From Panaeolus papilionaceus (Eukaryota > Basidiomycota > Agaricomycetes > Agaricales): a stretch of DNA of 64,000 nucleotides. This document shows, piece by piece, positions 11,401-22,815 of the stretch. Below the pieces are notes generated by a model. That model was not told the origin of the DNA. It searched no databases and saw only the letters and a list, made by a program, of their open reading frames with translations. The translations under genes and the position numbers were made by a program. The stretch's first letter is position 1. The number at the start of each line of letters is the position of its first letter. The DNA is taken from contig JADNRZ010000023.1 in the NCBI GenBank assembly GCA_015501605.1, positions 496,001-560,000 on the forward strand, written 5' to 3'.

Positions 11401-12352
11401 GACAAGCGACGAAGCTTACGAACGTGCTGAATCCTTCCGCGAAGGCGTTCATCTCTTTGAGACTCAAGAATGCACCAGGCAGGAGTACGAAGACGTCTTC
11501 TTAATACCGACTCTTCAAGAATTATGGCACCATGTGGTCAACCCTGTCCTTGAAGATCTTCGCAATCATGGTGATATGAAGGATCGTATTTGGTGGTGTC
11601 CAACAGGTGCCCTCGCCTTCCTACCTATCCACGCTGCTGGGCCGTATGAGGACGAGCAACCAAACCTCCCTGATTTGCTGGCCTGTTCATATACTCCAAC
11701 CTTACGCTCGTTGATCAGGGCGTCCAAGTCAGAAACCCAACCCTTCGACCTTCTCGCTGTCGGGCTATCAGAAACCCCTGGACATTGCCCACTCCCAGGA
11801 TCAGAGAAGGAGATCAAAGCCATCCGCGAACAACTGGAGGGACTGCCCGATGCCAGCGAGAAGATGACAGTTCTCCTCAACGAAGATGCGACAGTCTATA
11901 AGGCTTCCAAAGCCATTCTCGAGAAGACTTGGCTTCACTTTGCTTGTCACGCCGATCAAGACGACGTCTACCCCTTCAACAGCTGTTTCTTCCTCCATGA
12001 CAATCCCTTGAGTCTATCCAAGCTCATGCGGCTCGATTTAACGCATGTACAGTTCGCCATGCTTTCGGCTTGTCTTACTTCCGCTGGCGATGTGGCTCTT
12101 CCTGATGAGTCCATCCACCTTGCAGGTGGTATTCAATTCGCCGGCGCTCGGTCTGTGGTGGCGACTATGTGGAGTGTAGCCGATGCAGCAGCATTGCGTG
12201 CGACAAAAGCCCTGTATCGTCATCTTATGAAGGATGGTGAGGATCCAGATCCTACCCAGGCGGCGAAGGCTTTGCAGCTCACGCTATGGGACATGGAAAA
12301 GTCGAAAGTTCCCCTTGCCTTCCGAGTTCCTTTTATTCATACTGGTATTTAA
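8440..12352 (+). CDS. TPR-CHAT domain protein 1 (caspase-like fold)
   Basis: Three exons (8440..8597, 8659..8824, 8876..12352) sum to 3801 nt, giving 1266 residues. The N-terminus is Ser/Thr/Asp-rich and probably disordered. Residues about 180-800 form repeated helical hairpins of TPR type (LACSLYQRYLLLEDALNLD, LLHRFHLRGELDDFDAAL). The C-terminal 330 residues are a CHAT domain, with WWCPTGALAFLPIHAAG, then WLHFACHADQ (His near 1133) and LSACLTSAGD (Cys near 1174), the expected His/Cys dyad. It ends SVVATMWSVAD and a short helical tail. CHAT proteins are clan CD cysteine peptidases related to caspases and separase. Substrate and trigger cannot be read from sequence. It faces a paralog tail-to-tail across 202 bp. 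Confidence 0.9.
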
Positions 12353-12554
12353 TCTGACCTGCTTCCGTGTTGGGGGAAGCGACACTTTGGACATGCCTAA
12401 TAAATAGCCTTTTGATGCAACACATTGTGCTTTGACATTATTTCAAGCGCCTGGATTCCATATTCAAAGCTTCATGAAAACTGCATCGCAGACCTACTGT
12501 CCTCTTTTTGTACCAACATAATACATATATTATATTCAATCATAAAAAGATAAA
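12353..12554. terminator. Shared 3' region of the convergent CHAT pair
   Basis: These 202 bp lie between the two stop codons. An AATAAATA-type signal is seen near 12399-12406 on plus. The A/T-rich stretch near 12515-12560 could serve the opposite gene. Both 3' UTRs must end here or overlap. Confidence 0.4.
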
Positions 12555-15500
12555 TCATAAACCGGTATGGATAAACGGAACCCTGAAAGCAAGCGGTACT
12601 TTGGCTTTCTGCATATCCAACAAAGCAAGCTGCAAAGCCTTGGCCGCATTTGCTGGGTCTGGATCCCCTCCACCATCTGGCAGAAGATGACGATAAACGC
12701 CCTTCGTCGCCATCAAACCCGCTTTATCCGCTACACTCCACATAGTTGCAATAACTGAGCGGACGCCAGTGAATTGCATACCTGCTGCGAGATGGATACA
12801 CTCGTCTGGCAAGGTAGCATCTCCAGCTGAGGTCAAACACGCGGATAGCATAGCAAATTGCACGCGTGTCAGGTCGAGGCGCATGAGCTTGGATAATTTA
12901 AGTGGGCCGTCGTGGATAAAGAAGGCGCTATGGAAGGGGTACTCCTCATCTTGATCGGCATGGCAAGCAAAGTGAAGCCACGTTTTATCGGGGATAGCTT
13001 TCGTGAATTTGTGGGAGGTTACTTCTTCGCCCATCAATACCGTCACCTGGTCCTCCTTTGCTTTAAACCGTTCCCGGATAGCGGCCATTTCTCGTTTAGC
13101 TCCAGGAAGAGGAGGGTGATCAGGAGTGTTGGGTTGTCCGATAGCAAGCAAGCGGAAAGATTCTGGTGCAGCTTTCGCTGCTCTGATCAACGAATGAAGT
13201 GTCGGCGTGTAAGAAGAGGCAACCAGCTCAGGGAGCCCAGGTTCATCCTTCTCATACGGACCAGCCGAGTGAATAGGCAGGAACGCAAGGGGACCTGTGG
13301 GACACCACCAGATTCGCTCCTTCAAATCCCCATGCTCTCGGAGATCTTCGACGATGGGGAGAACCATTGATCGCCATAAGCCTTGCAAGATCGGAATCAG
13401 CATGGCTTCTTCGTACTCAGCACTTGGCCACTCATTCGTTTCAACGAGATGTACGCCTTCTCTCAGTGACGAGGCCCACTCATGGGCATCATGACCTGTC
13501 ATTAAAGGAAGAGGCACGTGTCTATATCCCACTTCGCCGTCCTTCACCTTTTGGAAAAGAATAATCGCATCGCATCGGTGGTTGTACACATTGAGAACGA
13601 CGACAGGTCCTTTGTGTAGGACCAAAGCTAGCTCCTCCAACTTCGATGGAGATGACGAGTTATTGGATGGGTCAAGGGAATCACCCAGTGATCGTAGGTC
13701 TTGGTGCAGTGTCTGCCACCTCCTAGCAGCATTATGCGACGACGCCTCCTTGTACGCTTTCTCAATCTCCTCTCCAAACGTCCTGCTCCCTTTTAAATCC
13801 TCTCTCGCCCGCTCTTCTCCCACAAGCTCCACCAATCGGCTTCTAAGAATCTCCCCAGCCCCTGAAGCGACCTCAAAAGATCAAAAAAAGCCGGAGTAAG
13901 ATGTTCCATCGCCTCCCCCATCTGTTCAGCATTGATCTCATTCACATCCTCATGAAGCTGTCGAGATAGGTAGTCTGCCAGGTACTCCTTCTCATCCATC
14001 TCGGCCAAATGCTTGTCTCCTTTCCCCCTCGGATGGAACTGAAGCGCCTGGGTCCATAGAACGTTGCGTCCCATCTCGAGGTATGCAACAGCTTTCTCAA
14101 GTTCACCTCGTTCGATGGCGTACGCTGCGGCTCTGGAAGCAAGGACAGAGGATTGAGAGGAGAGGACGCGATATTGAATAGGCATGCTATTGCCCACCCA
14201 CGCAATGGTAGGCAGAAGATGAAGCCCACACTCCAAAGCATCGATGAGCGTCTCGGAATGACACACCTCAGCTGCATCGGCCCACTCTTTGGCAGCGCGG
14301 AGCTTAGTCGTCGCAAGACCAGAAGGAGCCTTCGCCGCGCTAGAAAACATAGATATAGCTTCGGTGCACAATTTGACGTCGGGGTCCAGCTTGAATATCA
14401 TCATCAAGAGTTGTCCCACATCCAAGGCAAGGCTCGCACAACGAGGAGATGTTCCATGACATTTGTCGAGAGCGAGACGAGCATGGTGAAGAGCGCTGTG
14501 TAGATCTTCTGTGGAGGTAGTAGGAGCGGGGGTGGTATTGTAGCGATGACGATGGGCACGGGACACTAGCTCCTCAATTCTGGATTCGATGTATAATGGC
14601 CCAGAATAATCCTTCCGCGACTTGAGCAAAAGCTGGATGCCCTCATCCATTTCGGAGGGATTTTCCGCTTTGATTGTCTGAACAAATCCAAGCAAGGTCC
14701 GAACAGGCGTCTGTGTATTCCGTTCTGGCGTCTCCGTCACCAATGCAGTAAGCAGCTCTTCTTCAGCAACGTTCAAATCCGCACGATCGCCACAAGATTG
14801 GAATCGTAGGAGAAGAAGCGAGGCAAGATCGCATTTGCACCTCACGAAGAAAGGGTTTTCCTCCCTTAACATGGGTAGGGCGGCTCGACATTTGCTGATT
14901 GCCTGGTCGAGGTATGTCAAATCGAGTTGCAGGTAGAATTTCTGTTCCAAGCACAGGGAGAACAGATGAAGACCGGCAGCCTGGTCAAAATCCATAGTTG
15001 GATCGGGGAGATTAGCAGCACTCTGCATGCCAGCTGATACTGTGGCATGATGTAGGGCCTTGTCAAGGTCGTCCAGATTCCCTGATGCGTAGAATCGATG
15101 TAGATGGGCAAGTCCAAACTGGCATGTTTTGTTCGCTGAGGCAGCGCCCCCTTCACAAATAGCTTGAAAATGCTCGATGGTGGCGTCCAGACAAGGAAGA
15201 TCCCCCAGGAGTAAATAACGGTCGTACAGACAACACGCTAACTCATGGCGCAGGAACTCCTTCACTCGGTCGGGAATCACCTCCATATCCTTCGCGACCT
15301 TGTATACCTCCTCAAGGAGTGTACAAGGGACAGTCAGCTTGTCACCGTCCCCCGTGTCTTGTGCCAATAAACGTTGGCTATAGGACCAATTCCGGAGGAG
15401 TGTAGGTACCTTCTCAAAATTGTTTTTAGGATCCTCCAATTTTGACCAAGCGAGGGAAGTAACCATAACGCCGGAGTCGAGATGCTTTTTCTCCCAAGTA

Positions 15501-16416
15501 ACTTCATAGAGGTGTAGATTCATCAACCCGGATACGGATTGCAACAAATTGTAGGTAGGATGATTTTCAGGAAGCGACAAAATATGGGTTCCAAGTCGGG
15601 AGAGGGTTGAACGCAGAAGGCTCTCGTTTTGTTGAAAGCCCCGTGTTAAGCTTTCCGACATGAGAGACATAACATTAACAGGGCGGGTGTCACCCTCAGT
15701 TACGACAGGTTCTGGGGATATGGGACGAGGTTGGAGGCTTTCGCGTGATGATGTTGTAGGGATTGGAGATGGTGGAGGTGGCCTTGTAGATGATTTTATT
15801 GCATTTAACATGTTGATTGCATTCTGGGCGAAGTCAAAAACATCCCGGGTGCTGTCTATGAAGTCATTGATAGTGATTGAGCCTCCAGGCGTTGCGCCGA
15901 ATCTTTGTGGATTCACGTATGTGGGCAAAGTCGATGTTGGGATTTTCACGTTTCTACGATGCGGTATGAGCGTGTTCTGATCGCAATACTGTCAATGCTC
16001 AAGCTTTGCAAATTATAAAAATGACTTACTAGATTTGATGTCATATTATTGAACATGTTCCTCAGGTTGTGCAGCATTTCCCCTGGGGTGACAGCAGGGG
16101 GTACATGTGCACCAGCGGGTGAACGACTATTCATAAGCGACATAAACAGCTGGGCTCGTTCGGAAAAGATATCGCCTGTAGGTTGTGAGGGCATGAGAGG
16201 TGTACTAAGAATCGCAGATCAAATTTCGACCATAGTAGATTTAGATAAAACAAACCTCGCCGCTGTTGCACCTGTGTCCACTCCTGGGGCTTCCTCAGTT
16301 GCGGATGATTCAATAGGTCCAGGAGGCGTACTTTCAGCTCGATCATGCTCTTCTGGACCCCTTTCGCCATTGATCTCGAACTCCCTCTCCAGTTCATCGT
16401 CAAAATGGCTCGACAT
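12555..16416 (-). CDS. TPR-CHAT domain protein 2, with one apparent frame break
   Basis: Exons 16416..16256, 16204..16030 and 15976..12555 align end to end with CHAT protein 1, including both intron positions. It starts MSSHFDDELEREF and has a TPR-like helical body. The CHAT domain keeps WWCPTGPLAFLPIHSAG, WLHFACHADQ and LSACLTSAGD, so the His/Cys dyad is intact. The exons sum to 3758 nt, one short of a multiple of three. The break maps to 13875-13890, where the TPR frame and the CHAT frame overlap beside A4 and A7 runs; one extra base in the A4 run at 13875-13878 would join them. No plausible intron fits: the only GT there gives a 29-nt interval. This is either a sequence error or an early pseudogene; the rest shows no other stop. 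Confidence 0.82.
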
Positions 16417-17891
16417 AGTAGTGTCAGATGGTGGTTGTGTCAAGGTGAGAAAAGGCTGTGCTATTAGTATCTCTCTGGCTACGCGTGGCTGGAGATGGGT
16501 GGACTTGGAAGACCATAGAAAGAAATTGACAGCCCTCATGACACTGGAGAGATACTTATCAACGAAGCTGAAGCGCGCAGCCCTCCTGATTCGATACTTA
16601 GCAGAATGGCTTGTGATTCGGCACTTGACGGCATGGAGAATGGCATTGTCAAAGAACCCTTCACGCCAAAGCAATTTGACCTGGATGGTGAGATTTAATT
16701 GAGATAGAGGGGTGGGGCATCGTTGCACCTTCCTCGGCATTGAAACCTGGTCTCAAGTAGCAATCCCTGACGTTCAAAAACAATACAGTGCAGAAGAAAT
16801 CATATATCAAGTAAAAACAAGATTACATACTACATATTAACCCATCTAACTCCCAACAAAAGTTTGTCCGACTCTCATAGTCAAGCGAATCCCATTCCTC
16901 GCGAAGAGCAAGGTTGTTTCCTGGAAGACGCTCCGGCTTAATTGGAGCCTTTTTGTTCCATCTTCCTCGAGCGCCAATACCCTAGTTCCGAGATGAAGAA
17001 TTAGAGTTGCTGCAGCATACGCAGTACAGCCGACGTCGAGGTGTTAAATTCAAGTTGGAAGATTTTTCGGGGACGCGGTTTTATACGAGTTTAAAGTCAC
17101 GTGCCTGAGCGATTAGATTGGGCACCATCAGTGATGAGTGAAAATTCGGGACTGACACGTTGTTGGAGACGCGTTCATTTAGCTATTACATAATCACATA
17201 ACCGCGTCTCCCTTGGTATTCCACCCATCGAAGCACTACCGATTTCTTTTGTGCCTCACTCCTTTTTTATCCATTCTACCTTCATACTAAGCTTTATTGC
17301 ATGGATAGCTACAAGATGTTTGCTTTTTTTTTCATTTATGTATCTAGACCCTCTAATTACTGTATCTATTTCACGGAATTTCGCGCAAAACTACTAATTA
17401 AAGCTAGCATCTTATTTATTAACTTAAAATAAGCTTAACTAACACTTATCAGAGCTGCTAAGTGCCCTATGAGGAAAAATAAATGTGCATCCATTTTTAA
17501 TCGTATTATTTGATTACTAATGTTTACAAATCAAAATTTCCTCTTTGCAGGCATTGCGCCATCCCACCATCACTGGCATCAGGAAGACTGGTGACCATCC
17601 CTCGCGAGGGAAATGTGACAGGTCTAAGCATCAGGTCCATCTCGCACGATTAACCTTCCATTGCATTCAGCATGGATTCGAACTTGAAGTTCATTCGTGA
17701 AGTAAGAGATGATCGAAATACGCAGGCTGAAAGCATTTAAATAAGCACAGAAGAAAAAGACAAAGAAAGGGTTTGCATATTGTGAGTCTTCGAGATACAT
17801 GTTTCAAAATATTGCGCTGCAGGCTAATGGTACAAGGGACGTGCATCTACGAGAACATGAACGAAATGTCACCACTACAGAAGCGAGACGC
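16417..17891. other. Intergenic, no supported gene
   Basis: About 1.5 kb between the start of CHAT gene 2 and the 3' end of the first GH7 gene. The middle (17300-17560) is A/T-rich. No family is recognisable in any frame. Confidence 0.5.
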
Positions 17892-19328
17892 TTAAGAGCC
17901 GGTGTAGGTCGAGCCAATGTCGCCGACCTTGATGTTCGAATAGGTGACGGAGGCATTGGCAGCGGAGTTCTCGATGTCTTCTGGCTTACCACTGGAGGTG
18001 GAGCACGTACCACGAGCGATACCGGGCTTGTTTGGGTCCTGGTCGGTGGGGTAGGTGCTGTCAAGCCAGAGCATGTTGACAGAGTGATCGTCCCAGATGG
18101 AGAGGACGAGAACCATGCCAGCCTTGAGGGCGTTACCCATCTGCCTCAGTCCACCATGCTTGCTGAAACTATCGGTATCACCGAAAGTGGTCTTTGCGCT
18201 GGTACAGTAATTGGAGGTAATGCTGTCCAAGGCGGCCATGCCTGGGACGTTGACCTTGGAGTTCTGGATGACCTTGCCGTTCTGGACGTAGAGACGACGG
18301 ATCTCCTTGAGGTTGCCGGTGGCACTGCCGTTGTCGGAGATGAATTGGGTGACGATGGTGAACTTGGAGTTGGTGTTGACAGTCTTTCCTGGGCCATAGA
18401 AGTTCCTGTCACCCATGCGGTATGAATTGAAATCACAACCGTCGGGGTCGCAGATGCTGCCGTAGCGGTTGCTAGATCCACCGCAAGCAGAGCCGCTGCA
18501 GCGAGAAGACAGAGTGCCGTCACAAGGATGGGGGGTGTAGGCAGCGGAGATGGAGTTGGCCTCCCAGATATCCATTTCGTTACAGCATGTGCCGTAGTTT
18601 CCGTTCCCGGCGTTGGCATCGTTCGATGCTGGCTGCCAGCCTTCGGAGTTGGCCTACATAACCCAAAACTGCTTAGCTAGGTTATAGATATAGAAAAGGA
18701 GAATATGCACCTCTCCGTTGATGAACTTGATGTCTCTTGGGCACTGAGAGTCGCAGTAGCCAGTTCCGTACTTGGCACCGGCCTTGTTGCCGGAGAAACG
18801 GGACATGCCACCATCAGCGTCCATGGAGGAGAAGTAGACGGCGCCGTTGAGACCGCAGGGAAGCTTGGAGACATCGACGTCGAAGGTGAACTCCTGGTTC
18901 ATGAGCTTGAACATCTCGTACTTGGTGTCGCTGTTCAAGAGGTACACACGAGAACCAATGTTCTTGCCGCTGGCGTTGTTCTGGATGAACTTGAGAGTGA
19001 GGGCGTTGCCGCTGGTACTGATACCATAGGTGCCAGGGTAGTCGGCTCCCTCGAGCTGACATTTCGCCGCGCAGACGGTGTTGCTGGTGCAAATGCTGGT
19101 ATCCCACTTGTTGCCAGTGTAGCAGTTCTTGTAATCGCCCTGAACATGGACCCATCGCCAGTTGGAGTCGAGCACGATGGCAGCATTGCCTTGAGTTTGG
19201 CAGCCACCGCCCTTGGTACACTTTTGCCAGGGAAGTTTGGGGTGGGTCTCGGCGGTGTAGGTACCGACACCTTGACCTGCGACGAACGATACGAATGCGA
19301 GAGTGAAGAGTGCTGCTTTGGCGAACAT
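17892..19328 (-). CDS. GH7 cellobiohydrolase 1 (no CBM)
   Basis: Two exons (19328..18711, 18653..17892) sum to 1380 nt, giving 459 residues. A signal peptide ([19 protein letters not shown]) precedes a full GH7 catalytic domain. The catalytic E-x-D-x-x-E is in NEMDIWEAN, right after YGTCC, matching nucleophile, helper Asp and acid/base of Cel7A enzymes. Loop segments [15 protein letters not shown] and [13 protein letters not shown], and many paired Cys, favour a tunnel-shaped cellobiohydrolase over an endoglucanase. The enzyme would release cellobiose from reducing ends of cellulose outside the cell. It ends straight after the catalytic domain, with no linker or CBM1. The single 57-nt intron interrupts after NGE. 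A TATAAG-like element lies near 19385 on the minus strand. Confidence 0.95.
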
Positions 19329-21383
19329 CTCGTAAATCCTTGAGGAGTGAGGATGAATAAGTCAGGTCCAAACGTCCCCTTCTTATACCTTTCAAAAGGT
19401 AGTGATTGTGGAGTGGTAGCAGTCCGGAACCTGCACAAATTTCGCGTTCTGTTCTTGGATAACGCGCAGGTTCTAGGATTCATCTCGGAAATAATAGTCC
19501 AGAATTTTAGGAGAAACCTTGAAATCTTGAAGAAGAAAGTATATTGACCTTCGCGTTCGACTTTTGATAAAAATTGATAGCCGATTGGCATTCATGGAGT
19601 GTGAGGGGTTGTAATGGAATGGTCTGCTGTGACAGTGCTGTCGTTGTCAGTCTTGTAGAACCTGGATTACTGGATCTTGACAGTATTCCTCCCGATACCT
19701 CTCTGGAGCTCAAAATATGGAGAAACTGCCTTCCCCTGAATGATTTCGTGCTCACCTGCATTGCAGCCGACTATCCCAATCCGCAAGAACCGAGCTTTGG
19801 CTTTCGTATAGAGGAAAATGCGTTTATTTTTAGGTCGACCTGTTCACATGTCGACCAATCGCTCAATTTGATGGTCCGATAACTATCCATTCGATGCTCT
19901 TCCCATGGTCAATGTACGCGGCTCCAATATATTGTGATGAAATAAGAAAAATATTATGACTGAAAGTGTGACTTGTTGGTACCAATATTCGAAAGCCTTT
20001 TGAGATGTAAATGTCCCGTCTTGTGTCAATCGCGTGAGTATGCGCACTTTGCCAAGGAGGTGAGCATCTTTTACCTTCTGTGACTATCCCCAGGTACATA
20101 GGTGCTACACAGAGTGGCGCACCACGGACGCGGGTCGCGTCGACACGGTCGGAGCGGTTCGTCATATTCACTTTCACTTTCAACAATTGAAAGATCGAAT
20201 TACATACATGAAGAGCATACGGAATAAAAACCTAATCAGCATCGACTGGTGTGTGAATTGTATGGTAGTACCAGAGACCCATTGAAGTTTGGCAATCAGC
20301 CTCAACCTGGATGGAAGGTGGGAGTAAGAGCAGAGGAGCGTCTGGCCTCCGCTTCTGCGTCCGTCTTTGGTGCATGTTCTGATGCGTTGATCTGTTTCTT
20401 GATCCCTACGGTATCACATCCCTTCACTTTCAAGTTTTATGGTTGCTGGAGAGCTTGGGGTCTATGTGGACGTCGAAAGTATTAATGCATAAATTGTGGG
20501 TTAAAAGGCGTCGAAGAAAGTACCAAATGGCGCATTATACTTGTGCAAATAATAAGTGTTTAGTACGCCTTTGAATCGCGCTTCTCCTTGCACAAGTGGG
20601 TCCTCAAGAGCATCGATCTTTAGAACCAGTGATAAGCCCAAACAGTACCGAAATTTTCGTCGACGTGAAAAGTATTGTGATTCATGGACGAGTAATATCT
20701 GGATTCTGGAAGAACCTGAACTCCGTTCAGGTTCGCCTTCTTGATCACGTGGATCTGCCACTCCTAGAGTTGCCGACGTCTACTAGTATTCCTTTCTTTA
20801 CTTCTCGCTCCTCGTCATAATCTCGCCGCTCGCATTTATCATATCATTTTAATAACATTTATCATTTTATTTTCCCACCCACCTCCCTTGTGAACCTCCA
20901 AATCTTTATTTCTCTCTACAGATCCAACCAGAGCCGTTAGGAAGGGAGAGAGCGATCAGAGAGGGGGGTTCAGCCATCCTCGCTTTCGTCTCTCGCCCAG
21001 GGAAGGGGTCAGCACTCATCTTCGCTGTTCCCTTTCTCCCTCTCCCATCCATACCTACCTAACTCCTCTGGCGCGATCTCGTGTAGCAAGAATATCAAAT
21101 TCGCAGGTTGCTTCTTAAAGTGACGGAGGGACGCTTCGGGCTTAGCCGGTTTGACATGATGCGCTGATGCCATTCGGCTTGCATTCTCACAACAAACCCT
21201 CCTTCTCCCAACGTTGAACCCGGCAACCTCTCACATCACAGCAAAACGCTTACCCAGGAAAATCACCCAGAATTGAGGGGACAAAGAAATTGAACAGAAA
21301 ACAAAACTTGCATTCATTTGAAATCTTGATACAAACTATCGAATTGGTGTTGTAAAGCATGAACAACCCCCACAATCAACCAT
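19329..21383. other. Intergenic between GH7 genes 1 and 2
   Basis: About 2.05 kb including the promoter of GH7 gene 1. A pyrimidine-rich stretch lies at 20870-21070. It shares no visible homology with the next intergenic interval, although the genes are close paralogs. No gene is supported. Confidence 0.5.
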
Positions 21384-22815
21384 TTAAGCAGCGTAGGTCG
21401 AGCCAATGTCGCCGACCTTGATGTTCGAATAGGTGACGGAGGCGCTGGCAGCGGAGATCTCGATTTCTTCTGGCTTACCACTGGAGGTGGAGCAGGTACC
21501 ACGAGCGATACCGGGCTTGCTTGGGTCCTGGTCGGTGGGGTAGTTGCTGTCAAGCCAGAGCATGTTGACGGAATGATCGTCCCAGATGGAGAGGACGAGG
21601 ACCATGCCAGCCTTGAGGGCGTTGCCCATCTGCCTCAGTCCACCATGCTTGCCGAAACTGTCGGTATCACCGAAAGCAGTCTTTGCGCTGGTACAGTAAT
21701 CGGAGGTAATGCTGTCCAAGGCGGCCATGCCTGGGACGTTGACCTTGGAGTTCTGAATAACCTTGCCGTTCTGGACGTAGAGACGACGGATCTCCTTGAG
21801 ATTACCAGTGGCACTGCCGTTGTCGGAGATGAATTGGGTGACGATGGTGAACTTGGAGTTGGTGTTGACGGTCTTGCCTGGGCCGTAGAAGTTCTTGTCA
21901 CCCATGCGGAAGGAGTTGAAGTCACAACCATCGGGATCGCAAATGCTGCCGTAGCGGTTGTCAGATCCACCGCAAGCAGTGCCGCTGCAGCGAGAAGACT
22001 GAGTGCCATCACAAGGATGGGGGGTGTAGGCAGCGGAGATGGAGTTGGCTTCCCAGATATCCATCTCGTTACAGCAGGTACCGTAGTTTCCGGTTCCAGC
22101 ATTGGCGTCGTTTGCAGCCGCCGTCCATCCTTCGGAGTTGGCCTACAAAACCCAAATTGTTTAGAGAAGATATAGATTAGGACAAGACAGTACGTACCTC
22201 TCCGTTGATGAACTTGATATCTCTTGGGCACTGAGAGTCGCAGTAGCCAGTTCCGTACTTGGCACCGGCCTTGTTGCCGGAGAAACGGGACATGCCACCA
22301 TCAGCGTCCATGGAGGAGAAGTAGACGGCGCCGTTGAGACCGCAGGGAAGCTTGGAGACATCGACGTCGAAGGTGAACTCCTGGTTCATGAGCTTGAACA
22401 TCTCGTACTTGGTGTCGCTGTTCAAGAGGTACACACGAGAGCCGATGTTCTTGCCGTTGGCGTTGTTCTGGATGAATTTGAGAGTGAGGGCGTTGCCGCT
22501 GGTACTGATACCATAGGTGCCAGGGTAGTCGGCTCCCTCGAGTTGACACTTCGATGCGCAAACAGTGTTGCTGGTACAGATGCTGGTATCCCAGGTGTTA
22601 CCGGTGTAGCAGTTCTTGTAATCGCCCTGGACATGGACCCATCGCCAGTTGGAGTCGAGCACGATGGCAGCATTGCCTTGAGTTTGGCAGCCACCGCTCT
22701 TGGTACACTTCTGCCAGGAGAGCTTGGGGTGGGTCTCGGCGGTGTAGGTACCGACACCTTGACCTGCGACGAACGATACGAGTGCGAGAGTGAGGAGTGC
22801 TGCCTTGGCGAACAT
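21384..22815 (-). CDS. GH7 cellobiohydrolase 2 (no CBM)
   Basis: Two exons (22815..22198, 22142..21384) sum to 1377 nt, giving 458 residues. The protein is nearly identical to GH7 protein 1: signal peptide, [18 protein letters not shown] start, catalytic NEMDIWEAN, cellobiohydrolase loops, and stop directly after the domain (STYAA). In a stretch of about 250 nt of exon 1 (22198-22447 against 18711-18960) I count only about three substitutions, synonymous sites included. The intron at the same place is clearly diverged, as are both flanks. TATAAAAAG lies at 22876-22884 on the minus strand. Confidence 0.95.

Noticed and set aside
8440..12352. CHAT protein 1 as a metacaspase or a cohesin separase
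   Set aside because: The TPR body followed by the HFACHA and LSACLTSAGD blocks fits CHAT; the p20/p10 order and separase-specific regions are not seen.
13868..13900. An intron joining the two frames of CHAT protein 2
   Set aside because: The only available donor and acceptor would define a 29-nt intron at a place where the paralog has none, and exon sums point to a single-base deficit.
17799..18425. Long open frame (about 208 codons) on the plus strand across GH7 gene 1; similar ones across GH7 genes 2 and 3
   Set aside because: They are antisense shadows caused by the strong third-position G/C bias of the GH7 exons; they repeat at the same offset in all three paralogs and resemble no family.
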